DNA from: Weeksella virosa DSM 16922
GTDB lineage: Bacteria > Bacteroidota > Bacteroidia > Flavobacteriales > Weeksellaceae
Assembly: GCF_000189415.1 (NCBI RefSeq)
Contig: NC_015144.1
Location: forward strand, 62,001-126,000
Direction: 5' to 3'
DNA length: 64,000 nucleotides
In this document: piece by piece, positions 27,020 to 35,784 of the stretch
How positions within the stretch are numbered: position 1 is the first letter of the stretch
Layout of the letters: each line of letters opens with the position of its first letter
Program-made: the position numbers and the translations under genes
The notes under the pieces: generated by a model
What the model was told of the DNA's origin: nothing
Database searches by the model: none
The model's input: only the letters and a program-made list of their open reading frames with translations

Positions 27020-28099
27020 TTAGTATCTTGTTTTGAGTACAATTTTACCAAGGTCTTTAATTTCCTCTTGTCCTGTGAAAAAAACTTCGCCTTTTTTAGA
27101 AATTACTTCCCAAGCAATGTTACTTGTGATGTCGTCTATGGCATTGGGTGTGGTAACATCATCGATAATATCGAATGTTCTTTCGTCTTTCATCAATACA
27201 GGTTGTGAGAAATTATGGTGAACAATCAAAAGCTCTCCACGACCGTCGATAGCTGCCTGATAAATTTCTTGTAAATCGGTAAGTACTTTGCCTTGTGCAA
27301 CCGCCTCTTTCATATCGGCAATGGCTTTACTTTTACGTTCATCTTGTAAAGATTTGATGATTTCCCAAGATTGTTTAACGATTTGATGCGTTTCTCTTTC
27401 GTTATAATTGATAGCAGCATACCCAAGATAAACCGATGGTTTGTCGGCTACTTGCTGTAATCGGCTGTAGTTATCTTCTGTACAAATCACAACACAATCA
27501 AGACCGGTTTCGTTATGTACTTTCACCAACGCTTTGTCTACTTTATTCAAAAATTCGCGAACCAAGTTGTCGAGGTGTTTAGAATCGCTGGTTTTATCTG
27601 GATTGGTATTGTAATGCGGATTTTCTGAAAAAGGAAAATCTCCATTTTTGATTTCGTTGATTATACCGTCGTTAACCGCTTCGTATAAATGTACACCACT
27701 TTGCGAAAGCAACATTACTAAATAGTGGTTACTTCTGTTGTATGATTTTATGATAGATCTTACCGCAAAACCATCCGATATATGAACCCCTTCGTTATTG
27801 GTAGACCAAGAAGATTTTATGATTTCCATTGTGTCGTTTGATAAAAAGATATGCAAACTATCCAAGTTGTGATTAATATCTACTTCATTAGCTACATCTT
27901 TTATTTTCTCTAAAAGCGACGCAACCGGTCTTTTACCAAACTCATCGATTACTCTGTTTTCGGCCTCTTTCAGTAGGTTGTTTAACTTTATTGAATCATT
28001 TGCATTATCGGGATGCGTTCTATGCGTATTTAATGAAATAGTAACACATGGTGAGTTTTTTTCTGTTGCTAATCTTTGTAGTTGTTCTTTTAATTCCAT
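27020..28099 (-). CDS. baeRF-like protein (bacterial relative of eRF1/aRF1)
   Basis: 359 residues, cytosolic. The order of segments (SPCVTISLNTHRTHPDN, HYLVMLLSQSGVHLYEAVND, VVICTEDNYSRLQQVAD, ELLIVHHNFSQPV) fits the bacterial archaeo-eukaryotic release factor-like families: an N-terminal domain, an eRF1 domain 2-like core and a C-terminal RNase H/L7Ae-like end. Predicted roles for these families are in ribosome rescue or hibernation; none is proven for this one. It is monocistronic. The assignment rests on overall pattern, not on a diagnostic residue. Confidence 0.65.
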   Translation of the reverse strand: MELKEQLQRLATEKNSPCVTISLNTHRTHPDNANDSIKLNNLLKEAENRVIDEFGKRPVASLLEKIKDVANEVDINHNLDSLHIFLSNDTMEIIKSSWSTNNEGVHISDGFAVRSIIKSYNRSNHYLVMLLSQSGVHLYEAVNDGIINEIKNGDFPFSENPHYNTNPDKTSDSKHLDNLVREFLNKVDKALVKVHNETGLDCVVICTEDNYSRLQQVADKPSVYLGYAAINYNERETHQIVKQSWEIIKSLQDERKSKAIADMKEAVAQGKVLTDLQEIYQAAIDGRGELLIVHHNFSQPVLMKDERTFDIIDDVTTPNAIDDITSNIAWEVISKKGEVFFTGQEEIKDLGKIVLKTRY

Positions 28100-28612
28100 T
28101 TTATTCTTTTGTTAATTTTTAATGTTTGTTTTCTTGCTATACTGTTTTTAGAATTTACGTTTTTCTTCTTCCCGATATTTTCGTGCCATTTGATATTTCT
28201 ATACCTCCCATTACCTTGGCAATAAGCTGTCGAGCACTGGCACATGTACGTACTTTTGTCGAGTAGAATTCTAGCATGACTACCGGTTCCTAACCAACGT
28301 TATTTCTATGAACCAATATAGTTAAAAAATATGAAAAATGAAAATTATGGCGACTAAAAATTAGAACAACTCTCCTCTATTTTGCAAGACTTGTCTTCTG
28401 TTGAACCTTTCTATTAAGATTTTTTTCGTGCTGATTACGACAAAGAAAAATAGATTTCCATATGTTCTTTTGCCCAATACCCTAGCAGCACGGTAGTAGC
28501 AGCCTCGAAAATATTTACCAGCCAAAAAATTACCTTGCTAGAGAAAGTATAAAAAAGTTTTTTTAGTTGCTCGAGTGTTGAAATGAATAGACGCTTCTTT
28601 TTCTATCAACTG
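28100..28612. other. Intergenic region, no clear gene
   Basis: About 510 bases. A 40-codon minus-strand frame (28155-28277) is the only frame with protein-like composition; it has no known family. The rest is AT-rich without a clear hairpin or repeat. Confidence 0.5.
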
Positions 28613-29542
28613 TTATTCTCCTACCAAACTCAACTTTTTTCTAGGCTGGTAATCGATAATGTTCTTAGCGATTAGGTTTTCAATAGCCAAATTGACCTCA
28701 CTGCGAATAAAAAAATCTTCCGAATCCTTCAATAATAGATGGGTAAGATTGGATTTATAACAATCATTTTCGCGTATCGTTTGTTTTATACGATCTTTTA
28801 GTTTTCGGTTGAAACCTATGTTTTTTATAGCAAAGGTTCTTAAAAGCTCTTCGTCTATATTAGAATAACCGACTTTGAAGAAGATTTTATCATCTTCGAC
28901 TTTGTTTAACAATTCATAAGGAATCCGAATGACCGAAATTTCATTGAATTGTGTTTCATTATCAAAACAATCGTACATTTTTTTCCAAAACTTATAAAGC
29001 ACAGAGATCGGGAGAAAATAAAAAGGATTATTCTTTCCGTTATGTATCCATTCTCTATCGTAAAATGCTACCCATACAGGCATTAAGATTAATTTTTGTA
29101 AATTATAGAGAGCTTCCAATTCTGATACGAAAAGATAAAAATATTTCTTGTCGTTACTCTTGAATCCAAATCTGGTCTTGCATTTCACATCAATTAAGAG
29201 GGTTCCCAAATCTGGGAGATTTAAGATAAAATCCGCTCTCTTGGATTTGGTTTGCTCAATCAAGACTCCCGAGCGTTCTATGCCGTATGGCCCTTGACCA
29301 ATATACAGAAAAGGAACATTGTTTTTTTCTAATAATGTTTTGAACTCTTCTTCGCATTTTATTCCATCTAATTCCCTTTCTGATAAAAAATTATTAATTT
29401 TTATTCCACTAAAATATCCATTGTTGGTCAAAGTCTCGAAGTTTTCATTTTGACTTTCTGATTTCAGACTATCAAATAATTTCGAATGCCCTTTGCAGAT
29501 ATAAATAGAATTTTCTTCAGACTTATAATTAATGTAACTCAT
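28613..29542 (-). CDS. Hypothetical PD-(D/E)XK nuclease-like protein
   Basis: 309 residues, no family recognised by name. Residues about 100-125 read KRADFILNLPDLGTLLIDVK, i.e. an Asp, a hydrophobic strand and then D-V-K, which fits the PD-(D/E)XK core; an upstream Glu-rich helix (KCEEEFKTLLEKNN) is in the expected place. The C-terminal third may be a winged helix (NLTHLLLKDSEDFFIRSEVN). Lying among restriction genes it could be a defence nuclease, but no partner gene is next to it; the neighbours are a baeRF-like gene and a urea transporter. Confidence 0.6.
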   Translation of the reverse strand: MSYINYKSEENSIYICKGHSKLFDSLKSESQNENFETLTNNGYFSGIKINNFLSERELDGIKCEEEFKTLLEKNNVPFLYIGQGPYGIERSGVLIEQTKSKRADFILNLPDLGTLLIDVKCKTRFGFKSNDKKYFYLFVSELEALYNLQKLILMPVWVAFYDREWIHNGKNNPFYFLPISVLYKFWKKMYDCFDNETQFNEISVIRIPYELLNKVEDDKIFFKVGYSNIDEELLRTFAIKNIGFNRKLKDRIKQTIRENDCYKSNLTHLLLKDSEDFFIRSEVNLAIENLIAKNIIDYQPRKKLSLVGE

Positions 29543-29677
29543 TTTATCATCCGATTTAGTTTCTGATAAGTTGTTGTAAAAATAAAAAAACCGAAATTAT
29601 CGAATTATAATGTAAACAGTGTTTGGCAAGCATTTGTTAGCCTAGACGATTACTTTTTGATTTTACTTATCTGAGCT

Positions 29678-30730
29678 CTATTTTTTCGGTTTTATTAATT
29701 TAAAGGATTTGTAATTAATTTTTGTTTTCGTTTTAAACAAAAGGGTAATGCAAGATGCCAAAACAAACGGAAAGGTAAGTTGAGGGAAATCGAACTTCGA
29801 CATTAATAGACTAATACCCAGCGATACAAATACAGCAATCAAAGCCAATAGTCCGTCCCTGAACTGTCTGCCCGCAAATACAATTGCACACAACACCGCG
29901 TTATAGCCATATAGACCAAGACCAATATCGTTGATTGGCGCAGAAAAGCCGAATGCGATAAGACTGGATATAATTGCACCAAAAAGTCCATACAATGCAG
30001 AAATGCGTGAACTAATAAATACAGCGATAAAAAATAAAATTCCAGACACTATACTTCCTTGGAATATTACTTGCCCAAAACCTCTGAAAACCGTCGCTAG
30101 ATGATCGTTTGCTTGGTTGCTAGTGAGTGCAGGTTCTGCTAATAAATCTCCACTATAATTATTGCTAATGAAAAGGATCAACCAAGTTATCACAACAAAC
30201 GGCAGCGTGAAAACGGGGATTTTCCGTCTCATAAAAAAGTGTTGTAATACAGTGGCCAATGCCGAACCTATCATGATAAATACCCAACTTGCCAACGCTG
30301 GTTTTAGGAACAAAGCAACTGCAACGCCAACCAAAGCTGCACTAAACCCGTACAGTCCTTTATCGATTTCTGCTTTGGGATATTTGAATATAATGGCAGT
30401 AACTGTTCCGCACACAACTGCTAATAATGAAGCAAAACCCATATGAGATGAGCCGTAAAAAATACCAATAAGAAAAAGTAAGCCAGTAATACTATTTTCT
30501 TGGAGCATGATTTGTCCATACCCCTTTAATAGTACGGACATGGCCGAAACAACCTTACCAGCCAATTCATTTTTTGTATCTAATTTCCATCTCACTGCTA
30601 CGATGTTATAAATTAATTTACTTATCCTATCGGATAGAGTTTGTTCTGCAATATTACCACTTAGCAGCCAGAGTTTAGCAATGGTTGCAGAAAATTTCAT
30701 TCCCAGTTCTATGATTGATTTTTGCAACAA
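29678..30730 (-). CDS. Urea transporter (UT family)
   Basis: 350 residues, about ten membrane helices in two inverted halves. Each half has the UT signature: LKGYGQIMLQENSITGLLFL and LYGFSAALVGVAVALF in the first, FRGFGQVIFQGSIVSGILFF and LYGYNAVLCAIVFAG in the second. It is a channel-like carrier for passive urea uptake across the inner membrane. No urease genes are in view. The first ~60 residues precede the first helix and the start could be the Met at residue 11. Confidence 0.88.
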   Translation of the reverse strand: MLQKSIIELGMKFSATIAKLWLLSGNIAEQTLSDRISKLIYNIVAVRWKLDTKNELAGKVVSAMSVLLKGYGQIMLQENSITGLLFLIGIFYGSSHMGFASLLAVVCGTVTAIIFKYPKAEIDKGLYGFSAALVGVAVALFLKPALASWVFIMIGSALATVLQHFFMRRKIPVFTLPFVVITWLILFISNNYSGDLLAEPALTSNQANDHLATVFRGFGQVIFQGSIVSGILFFIAVFISSRISALYGLFGAIISSLIAFGFSAPINDIGLGLYGYNAVLCAIVFAGRQFRDGLLALIAVFVSLGISLLMSKFDFPQLTFPFVLASCITLLFKTKTKINYKSFKLIKPKK

Positions 30731-30760
30731 GCACCATCGAAGTCACCCGCCCCGTTATTC

Positions 30761-31810
30761 TTATTTTTTGTTTATTAGTTGGGTTAATTTAATCATCGTT
30801 CTAAACGAAATGTCGGGGCGTGCCAATTGATTGACTGTTCCTGCTATGAAAAAATTTTCTTTCGGACTGTAAAATGCCAAGGCTCCCGAAAGTCCAGAAT
30901 GCCCAATAAAGGACAAAGCTGCGCCTGTAGGATTAAAAAACCAAGGAAGTTTGAATAAATGAATACCAATACCCGATCGCATCGGGAAAAATATCTTGTT
31001 CCATTCTTGCAATCCATTAATGTATTCTTTCGGAAAAACCTTTCCAGTAAAAAATGCTTCGATAAAAACAAGCATATCGGTGGAAGTTGACACCATTCCA
31101 CCGTCTGCACCAGAAGAAGTCATTGCCTTGGGTATGTTCAGTTCATTGTTTTTGTAGTAAAATGTCTTCGGTGTTTGGTCGGTGGGGTCTTGGTATAAAT
31201 AGGTTTTTGTCAAACCAAGTGGTTTAACAATAATTTGCTGACAGTTTTCCGAATACGATTTGTGCGTAATGGCCTCAATGATTTTACCTAAAAGCTGGAA
31301 ATTTGTATCGGAATAGTTGGCTTTCCCTTTTGTGCCAGGTGCAAAAAGTGATGCCATGTTTTTCGTCCTTTCAATTGCTTGTTCGAAAGTCCAAAATTGG
31401 TCGTTGCCTTGGGTTAATTCGTTTTCCAAACTTTTACGGTTCGCTCCCTTTCCTTGAAAATAGTCCGGAAGTCCAGACGTATGAGAGAGTAGATGTTTAA
31501 TTGTTAGTTCTTGCGAGTATTCTTTTCCTCTATAATTATGCAATCCCGATAAAATAGATGGATCTATGTAGGTACTGATTTTGTCATCAAGACGTAGTTT
31601 GCCTTCTGCTCTTAGTTTCAAGATGATTGCAGTGGTGAAAAGCTTTGTGGTACTTGCAATGAAATACGATTGGTCAATCGTCATATTTCCCGATGAACCT
31701 TGCCATATGAAAGTTCCTTTTTTCAAGGCAAACGATGTCCCAAACACTTTTTTTTGGTCAACCGTTTTATCCAAAACTGCTTGCAGTGATTTTTCTATTT
31801 CAGTGGTCAT
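30761..31810 (-). CDS. Serine hydrolase (class C beta-lactamase/DD-peptidase fold)
   Basis: 349 residues without an obvious signal peptide. The S-x-x-K motif is Ser53-Thr-Thr-Lys56 (IASTTKLFTT), the second motif is YSD in ANYSDTNFQLLG, and a third is HSG in IGHSGLSGALAFY. HLLSHTSGLPDY is also typical. Substrate is unknown; members include esterases and peptidases. The first 100 bases of the gene, with 4 upstream, are repeated exactly at 35644-35747 in front of mcrB. The McrBC module lies between the copies, so this gene is intact but its ancestral upstream DNA has been displaced. Confidence 0.9.
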   Translation of the reverse strand: MTTEIEKSLQAVLDKTVDQKKVFGTSFALKKGTFIWQGSSGNMTIDQSYFIASTTKLFTTAIILKLRAEGKLRLDDKISTYIDPSILSGLHNYRGKEYSQELTIKHLLSHTSGLPDYFQGKGANRKSLENELTQGNDQFWTFEQAIERTKNMASLFAPGTKGKANYSDTNFQLLGKIIEAITHKSYSENCQQIIVKPLGLTKTYLYQDPTDQTPKTFYYKNNELNIPKAMTSSGADGGMVSTSTDMLVFIEAFFTGKVFPKEYINGLQEWNKIFFPMRSGIGIHLFKLPWFFNPTGAALSFIGHSGLSGALAFYSPKENFFIAGTVNQLARPDISFRTMIKLTQLINKK

Positions 31811-31814
31811 TTGT
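31711..31814. repeat. 104-bp direct repeat, copy 1 (5' end of the serine hydrolase gene)
   Basis: Identical over all 104 bases to 35644-35747. It covers 33 codons of the hydrolase plus one base and four bases upstream of its ATG. The two copies flank mcrB and mcrC. Confidence 0.97.
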
Positions 31815-31942
31815 CCGATGATAGTTTATAAAAATACCAATAGAGCTAACTGTAATTATTATTTATCATTTTTTCAAGACAGTAACAGTCTGTACTTGTT
31901 AAAATTCCGAGTAAACCTGCGATACAAATTTATATATTATTT

Positions 31943-33157
31943 TTATAGCTTCTCATAGATTTCTTTCGCTACTATTTCACTGTTTTTAATAGTGAATTCG
32001 TTTGTGATGTCTACAAATCCCAGTTTACATTTCTTGCCTAAATTGTCAAAATGAAACGTTCCAAATTCACTATCCATTTGACTGGTTTTCGGGTAAAGCA
32101 ATAATGTTTTTTCGGCTTTCCAATGTAGATTATACACAAACATTTGCTTTAAATCATCGTCTGACGGATGGTTTGCTTCAACGATTTTCCATTTGGTATC
32201 AATGACAAATGTTTCGTCTTTGGTTTTCAATACAATGTCTGGACGAATGCGTTTATTTTCCCAAAACTTATCGGAATTCTGAAATGAAACTTCCATTTCA
32301 TCTGTTTTGTGTTTTTGAAGAATACGGAAAATGTACTCTTCCCACAAAACATTCATATCAAACAAAAGTGTGAGTAAATTCTCGTTTCCGTAATTCAAAC
32401 TTGGCGAATAATTAAGAATTATAATCTTTGCTATGTCAATTGCTTTTTGATAGTCGTTGTTTTTTCGGTCAATGATGATTTTATCGAAATGCTTTTTCTG
32501 AATATTGATATTTTCAAAATCCTGAAATTCAAATAACAATCGGTTCAATTTGTCTTTTAAAGAATCGTTGACAAATGTTTTCAAAACCAATAAACCTTTA
32601 TAAAGGATTTGATGCAACAAATGGTTTTTGTCATAAACCTGATGTTCGCAATAGAACCGTTCTTTGTGAACCAAGTTTTGTTGGATATTTTGAGCAAAAA
32701 GCAATTTACCTTTTAGTGCCTTTTGATTGGATTGATTTTTTCGATATTTTTTAATCAATCCTTTTTTCACCAATCTTTCAACTTCGTTTAAATACAACTC
32801 AAAATAAACATCTAAAATCGAATGGTATCTTTTTTTGAGTTGCGTTTCTGAAATAGATTCAACTTGAATTTTCTTACAAACTTTCAACATATTCAACAAT
32901 ACATTTTGCCACAAATTTTTGTCAGTATTTTCGTTGTTGTCTGCTTTTGGAAGAATTTCAATCGTCAAACCACCGATTTGAATTACACCGACATAATTGT
33001 CAAATCGTATTCCTTGGTGAATAATCGTAAAGTATTTGTTTTGATGCAGTTCATTGAATTTTACCATTGCATCAAAGTGATGTTTTCGGAATGCTCCGGA
33101 ATCATCGTATCTCAATTTCTGATATTCAAAAACCTGTATGAATTTTTTATGATTCAT
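31943..33157 (-). CDS. mcrC: McrC-type nuclease subunit of a type IV restriction system
   Basis: 404 residues. The N-terminal domain (FDNYVGVIQIGGLTIEILPK) and the helical middle (ILYKGLLVLKTFV) are usual for McrC. The nuclease motif is RPDIVLKTKDETFVIDTKWK (P-D ... D-x-K) at about residues 307-326. It cuts DNA when activated by the McrB GTPase ring, classically at modified cytosines. It starts three bases after the mcrB stop. 132 non-coding bases separate it from the hydrolase gene. Confidence 0.92.
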   Translation of the reverse strand: MNHKKFIQVFEYQKLRYDDSGAFRKHHFDAMVKFNELHQNKYFTIIHQGIRFDNYVGVIQIGGLTIEILPKADNNENTDKNLWQNVLLNMLKVCKKIQVESISETQLKKRYHSILDVYFELYLNEVERLVKKGLIKKYRKNQSNQKALKGKLLFAQNIQQNLVHKERFYCEHQVYDKNHLLHQILYKGLLVLKTFVNDSLKDKLNRLLFEFQDFENINIQKKHFDKIIIDRKNNDYQKAIDIAKIIILNYSPSLNYGNENLLTLLFDMNVLWEEYIFRILQKHKTDEMEVSFQNSDKFWENKRIRPDIVLKTKDETFVIDTKWKIVEANHPSDDDLKQMFVYNLHWKAEKTLLLYPKTSQMDSEFGTFHFDNLGKKCKLGFVDITNEFTIKNSEIVAKEIYEKL

Positions 33158-33160
33158 TCG

Positions 33161-35743
33161 TTAATCCTCGTAAACAGAAATAAATGTACTTTCGTCCCAG
33201 TACTCGGATGGTGTGAAACGATATACTTTTTTGTCTTCTAAAAAATCATTTTCATAGCTGAAATTCTTCGTGAATTTTGCTGTATTTTCCTCTTGATAAA
33301 TAAATTTTCCACCTAAAACCAAACCGATTTTCCCGAAATCTCCGTAAAAATATTCTTCCAACAGTGGAATGATTTTGTCTTTGAAAACCCATTTCAAATC
33401 TTCTAAATTTTGAATGCCGATAAAATACGAATGACCGATTTGATGATCTTTGTCGATCAATACTTCAATGCGTTGGTTTATTGTTTCCAGCAATTGTTTC
33501 AAATCGACATCTTGGTATTCGGAATCAAGTAAAACATTGGGATTAGGTTGCATTTCAATAAATGAAAAACGTCTTCTCAGAGCGGTGTCCAATGCTTCTA
33601 CACTTCGATCGGCGGTGTTCATTGTTCCGATAAGGTAAACATTATTAGGAACTGAAAATTTATCATGAGAATAAGGCAAAATCACTTCGGTTTGTTCTTT
33701 ATTCCCTTTGCGTTTGTCTTCTTCCAAAAGGGTTATGAGTTCTCCAAAAATTGCCGAAACATTTCCTCGGTTGATTTCGTCGATGATAAGAACGTATTTT
33801 TGAGGTGAAAAATTCCTTTTTTCTATTTTAGGTTTCTGATTAGCATTTATTTTAGTATTAATATAATTCAAAACAGCCCAATAAGCTGTAGAGTTAGAAC
33901 CTCCGATTACAGAACGAAACTCTCTATCAATGTTTTTTACAACAGATAAGGACGGAAACGCTTCTTGCAGTTTCTTGGTTCTGTTGTATGAAACGGTATA
34001 TTCTAATGAATCTACATTACTTTTGGGTTTCAGCTTTAAATTTCCTTGATTCGTGATTTCTGTAACATTTAGCCCTTTATTGATTGTTAAAATTGGCAAT
34101 TCAAATTTTTCGTCTTTTTGAATTGTAGCGTTTACTTCTTCAATCAAATCATTCCACGCACTATCAAAATCATATACTTGTTCATCGGTTTCAGATAGTT
34201 TGTTATAGCTAACCGCTCTTTTTGCTAAGTCTTTAAAAATCCCGTCCTTTATCTCATAAGTAATGTTTCCCTCTTCGGTTTCGGGTTTTATGCCCTCAAT
34301 AAAATCCTCATAGCTTAAACTTTGATGAAAAGTTGTAAATACAATTTGTTTTTTATTGATCAAATCTTCGTATTCTGCATTGATTTCTTGACGGGTTCTT
34401 TGCTTTTCTCCGTTGATAATTTCAACAGCAATTCTTTTGGTAGTATAGGTTTTCCCCGTCCCTGGCGCACCAAATAATATTTGATTGAGTGGCGTCTTTT
34501 TATCGGGTTTTGTATTTTCCATTGGTTTTTCGGTTTTTGTTTGAGTTTCCAATTGACTCAAAATTTCATTTCTGAAATCTATGTCAAAAGCCATTCGTTC
34601 CAATTCTTTTTTGTTGTATTTTAAGAAACTTGATTTGCGTGTTGTTTTTAACTCTTTTTCTATCGCATCGAATATTTTTTCTTTATTTTTTCGTATTTCC
34701 AAAATATCATCCGTCCCATTCCAGAAAGCATTTGGTTCTCCTTCGAAATTTGAATGATTGATCGTAAAAACATTAGTTGAAATAGCAGCAAATACAGGTT
34801 CACTACTTTTTGAGTTTCTTATACGCCAAATATATCTTTGACCTATCGTGAAAACGATCCATTTATCTCGATGATTAAAAACCAGTTTTTGGTCATTTTG
34901 CTGTAAATCGAATTCTTCAATGATTTTGTCCAAAAACTCATAGTATTCCTCCAAATCTTTTCGATTAAAATTCTTTAGCAACTTGACCAAATCCATTTCT
35001 TTAAAATCATCTCTAAAAACAACATACAATACATTCTGAATCATCAAATATTGATCATCCCAATCAGGTTTTTGATAAAACTTTCGATAGGTTTTGAGGA
35101 AATTTTCATCCAATAAATCTTCCCGAATAATTAGATTGGCCAATTCCTGCAAATGCAAAAAACACTCTCCTGTTTTCTTTGGTTTTATATTGAGTTCTTT
35201 GCAGAAATTCTTATAGTAGTCATATTTATATAACATATATTTTTCAGGAAATCGAAAAGCCAAATAAACTGAAATTGTTCGCTCGTCTTGTTGGGCTTTG
35301 ATGTTGGTTCGGTTTAATTTCTCTCTAACTTTCGACAATAATTTCTCTGATTCGGTTTGAAAAGTTTTGATTCTTTCTGTAATTTCTACCGATTCATCAT
35401 ATAGATTCCGAAACATATCTCGTACTTCATTAGGGAATAGTTGAGTTGCTGTGTGAATAAATCCCCACGAATTTTGATAAAGTAAATTGGCTACTTTACT
35501 GAAAGAAGCCCGAAACATCTGATAAAAATCGTCTGCTTCTAAATCCCAATTCTGCTGAAATGTATTTATTGCTAAATACTTGTATGCTTCGTTTGGTTCT
35601 CCGTTTTCTCTTAAAATGTCGATGTATTTCAGAATTAATTCAGAAGTTCCTTTTTTCAAGGCAAACGATGTCCCAAACACTTTTTTTTGGTCAACCGTTT
35701 TATCCAAAACTGCTTGCAGTGATTTTTCTATTTCAGTGGTCAT
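33161..35743 (-). CDS. mcrB: McrB-type AAA+ GTPase with a captured N-terminus
   Basis: 860 residues from ATG 35743. Residues 1-33 are the N-terminus of the neighbouring serine hydrolase, supplied by the 104-bp repeat. A McrB-specific N-terminal region of unknown fold follows (about 34-410; SELILKYIDIL onward). The AAA+ core has Walker A GAPGTGKT (425-432), Walker B VLIIDEINRGNVSAIFGEL and the McrB signature GTMNTADRSVEALDTALRRRF. It recognises modified DNA and drives McrC. A TTG at 35758 is a possible start five codons upstream, outside the repeat. The fusion is in frame, so the protein is probably made from the old hydrolase start. Confidence 0.92.
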   Translation of the reverse strand: MTTEIEKSLQAVLDKTVDQKKVFGTSFALKKGTSELILKYIDILRENGEPNEAYKYLAINTFQQNWDLEADDFYQMFRASFSKVANLLYQNSWGFIHTATQLFPNEVRDMFRNLYDESVEITERIKTFQTESEKLLSKVREKLNRTNIKAQQDERTISVYLAFRFPEKYMLYKYDYYKNFCKELNIKPKKTGECFLHLQELANLIIREDLLDENFLKTYRKFYQKPDWDDQYLMIQNVLYVVFRDDFKEMDLVKLLKNFNRKDLEEYYEFLDKIIEEFDLQQNDQKLVFNHRDKWIVFTIGQRYIWRIRNSKSSEPVFAAISTNVFTINHSNFEGEPNAFWNGTDDILEIRKNKEKIFDAIEKELKTTRKSSFLKYNKKELERMAFDIDFRNEILSQLETQTKTEKPMENTKPDKKTPLNQILFGAPGTGKTYTTKRIAVEIINGEKQRTRQEINAEYEDLINKKQIVFTTFHQSLSYEDFIEGIKPETEEGNITYEIKDGIFKDLAKRAVSYNKLSETDEQVYDFDSAWNDLIEEVNATIQKDEKFELPILTINKGLNVTEITNQGNLKLKPKSNVDSLEYTVSYNRTKKLQEAFPSLSVVKNIDREFRSVIGGSNSTAYWAVLNYINTKINANQKPKIEKRNFSPQKYVLIIDEINRGNVSAIFGELITLLEEDKRKGNKEQTEVILPYSHDKFSVPNNVYLIGTMNTADRSVEALDTALRRRFSFIEMQPNPNVLLDSEYQDVDLKQLLETINQRIEVLIDKDHQIGHSYFIGIQNLEDLKWVFKDKIIPLLEEYFYGDFGKIGLVLGGKFIYQEENTAKFTKNFSYENDFLEDKKVYRFTPSEYWDESTFISVYED

Positions 35744-35747
35744 TTGT
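35644..35747. repeat. 104-bp direct repeat, copy 2 (start of mcrB)
   Basis: Exact copy of 31711-31814. It supplies the ATG and first 33 codons of mcrB. Upstream and downstream DNA differ from copy 1. Confidence 0.97.
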
Positions 35748-35784
35748 TTATGGTACAAATTGATTTTTATTGATTGTTTTCATC

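Noticed and set aside
28155-28277. 40-codon minus-strand frame (MLEFYSTKVRTCASARQLIA start)
   Set aside because: Protein-like in part but without family, ribosome site or neighbour support; not listed as a gene.
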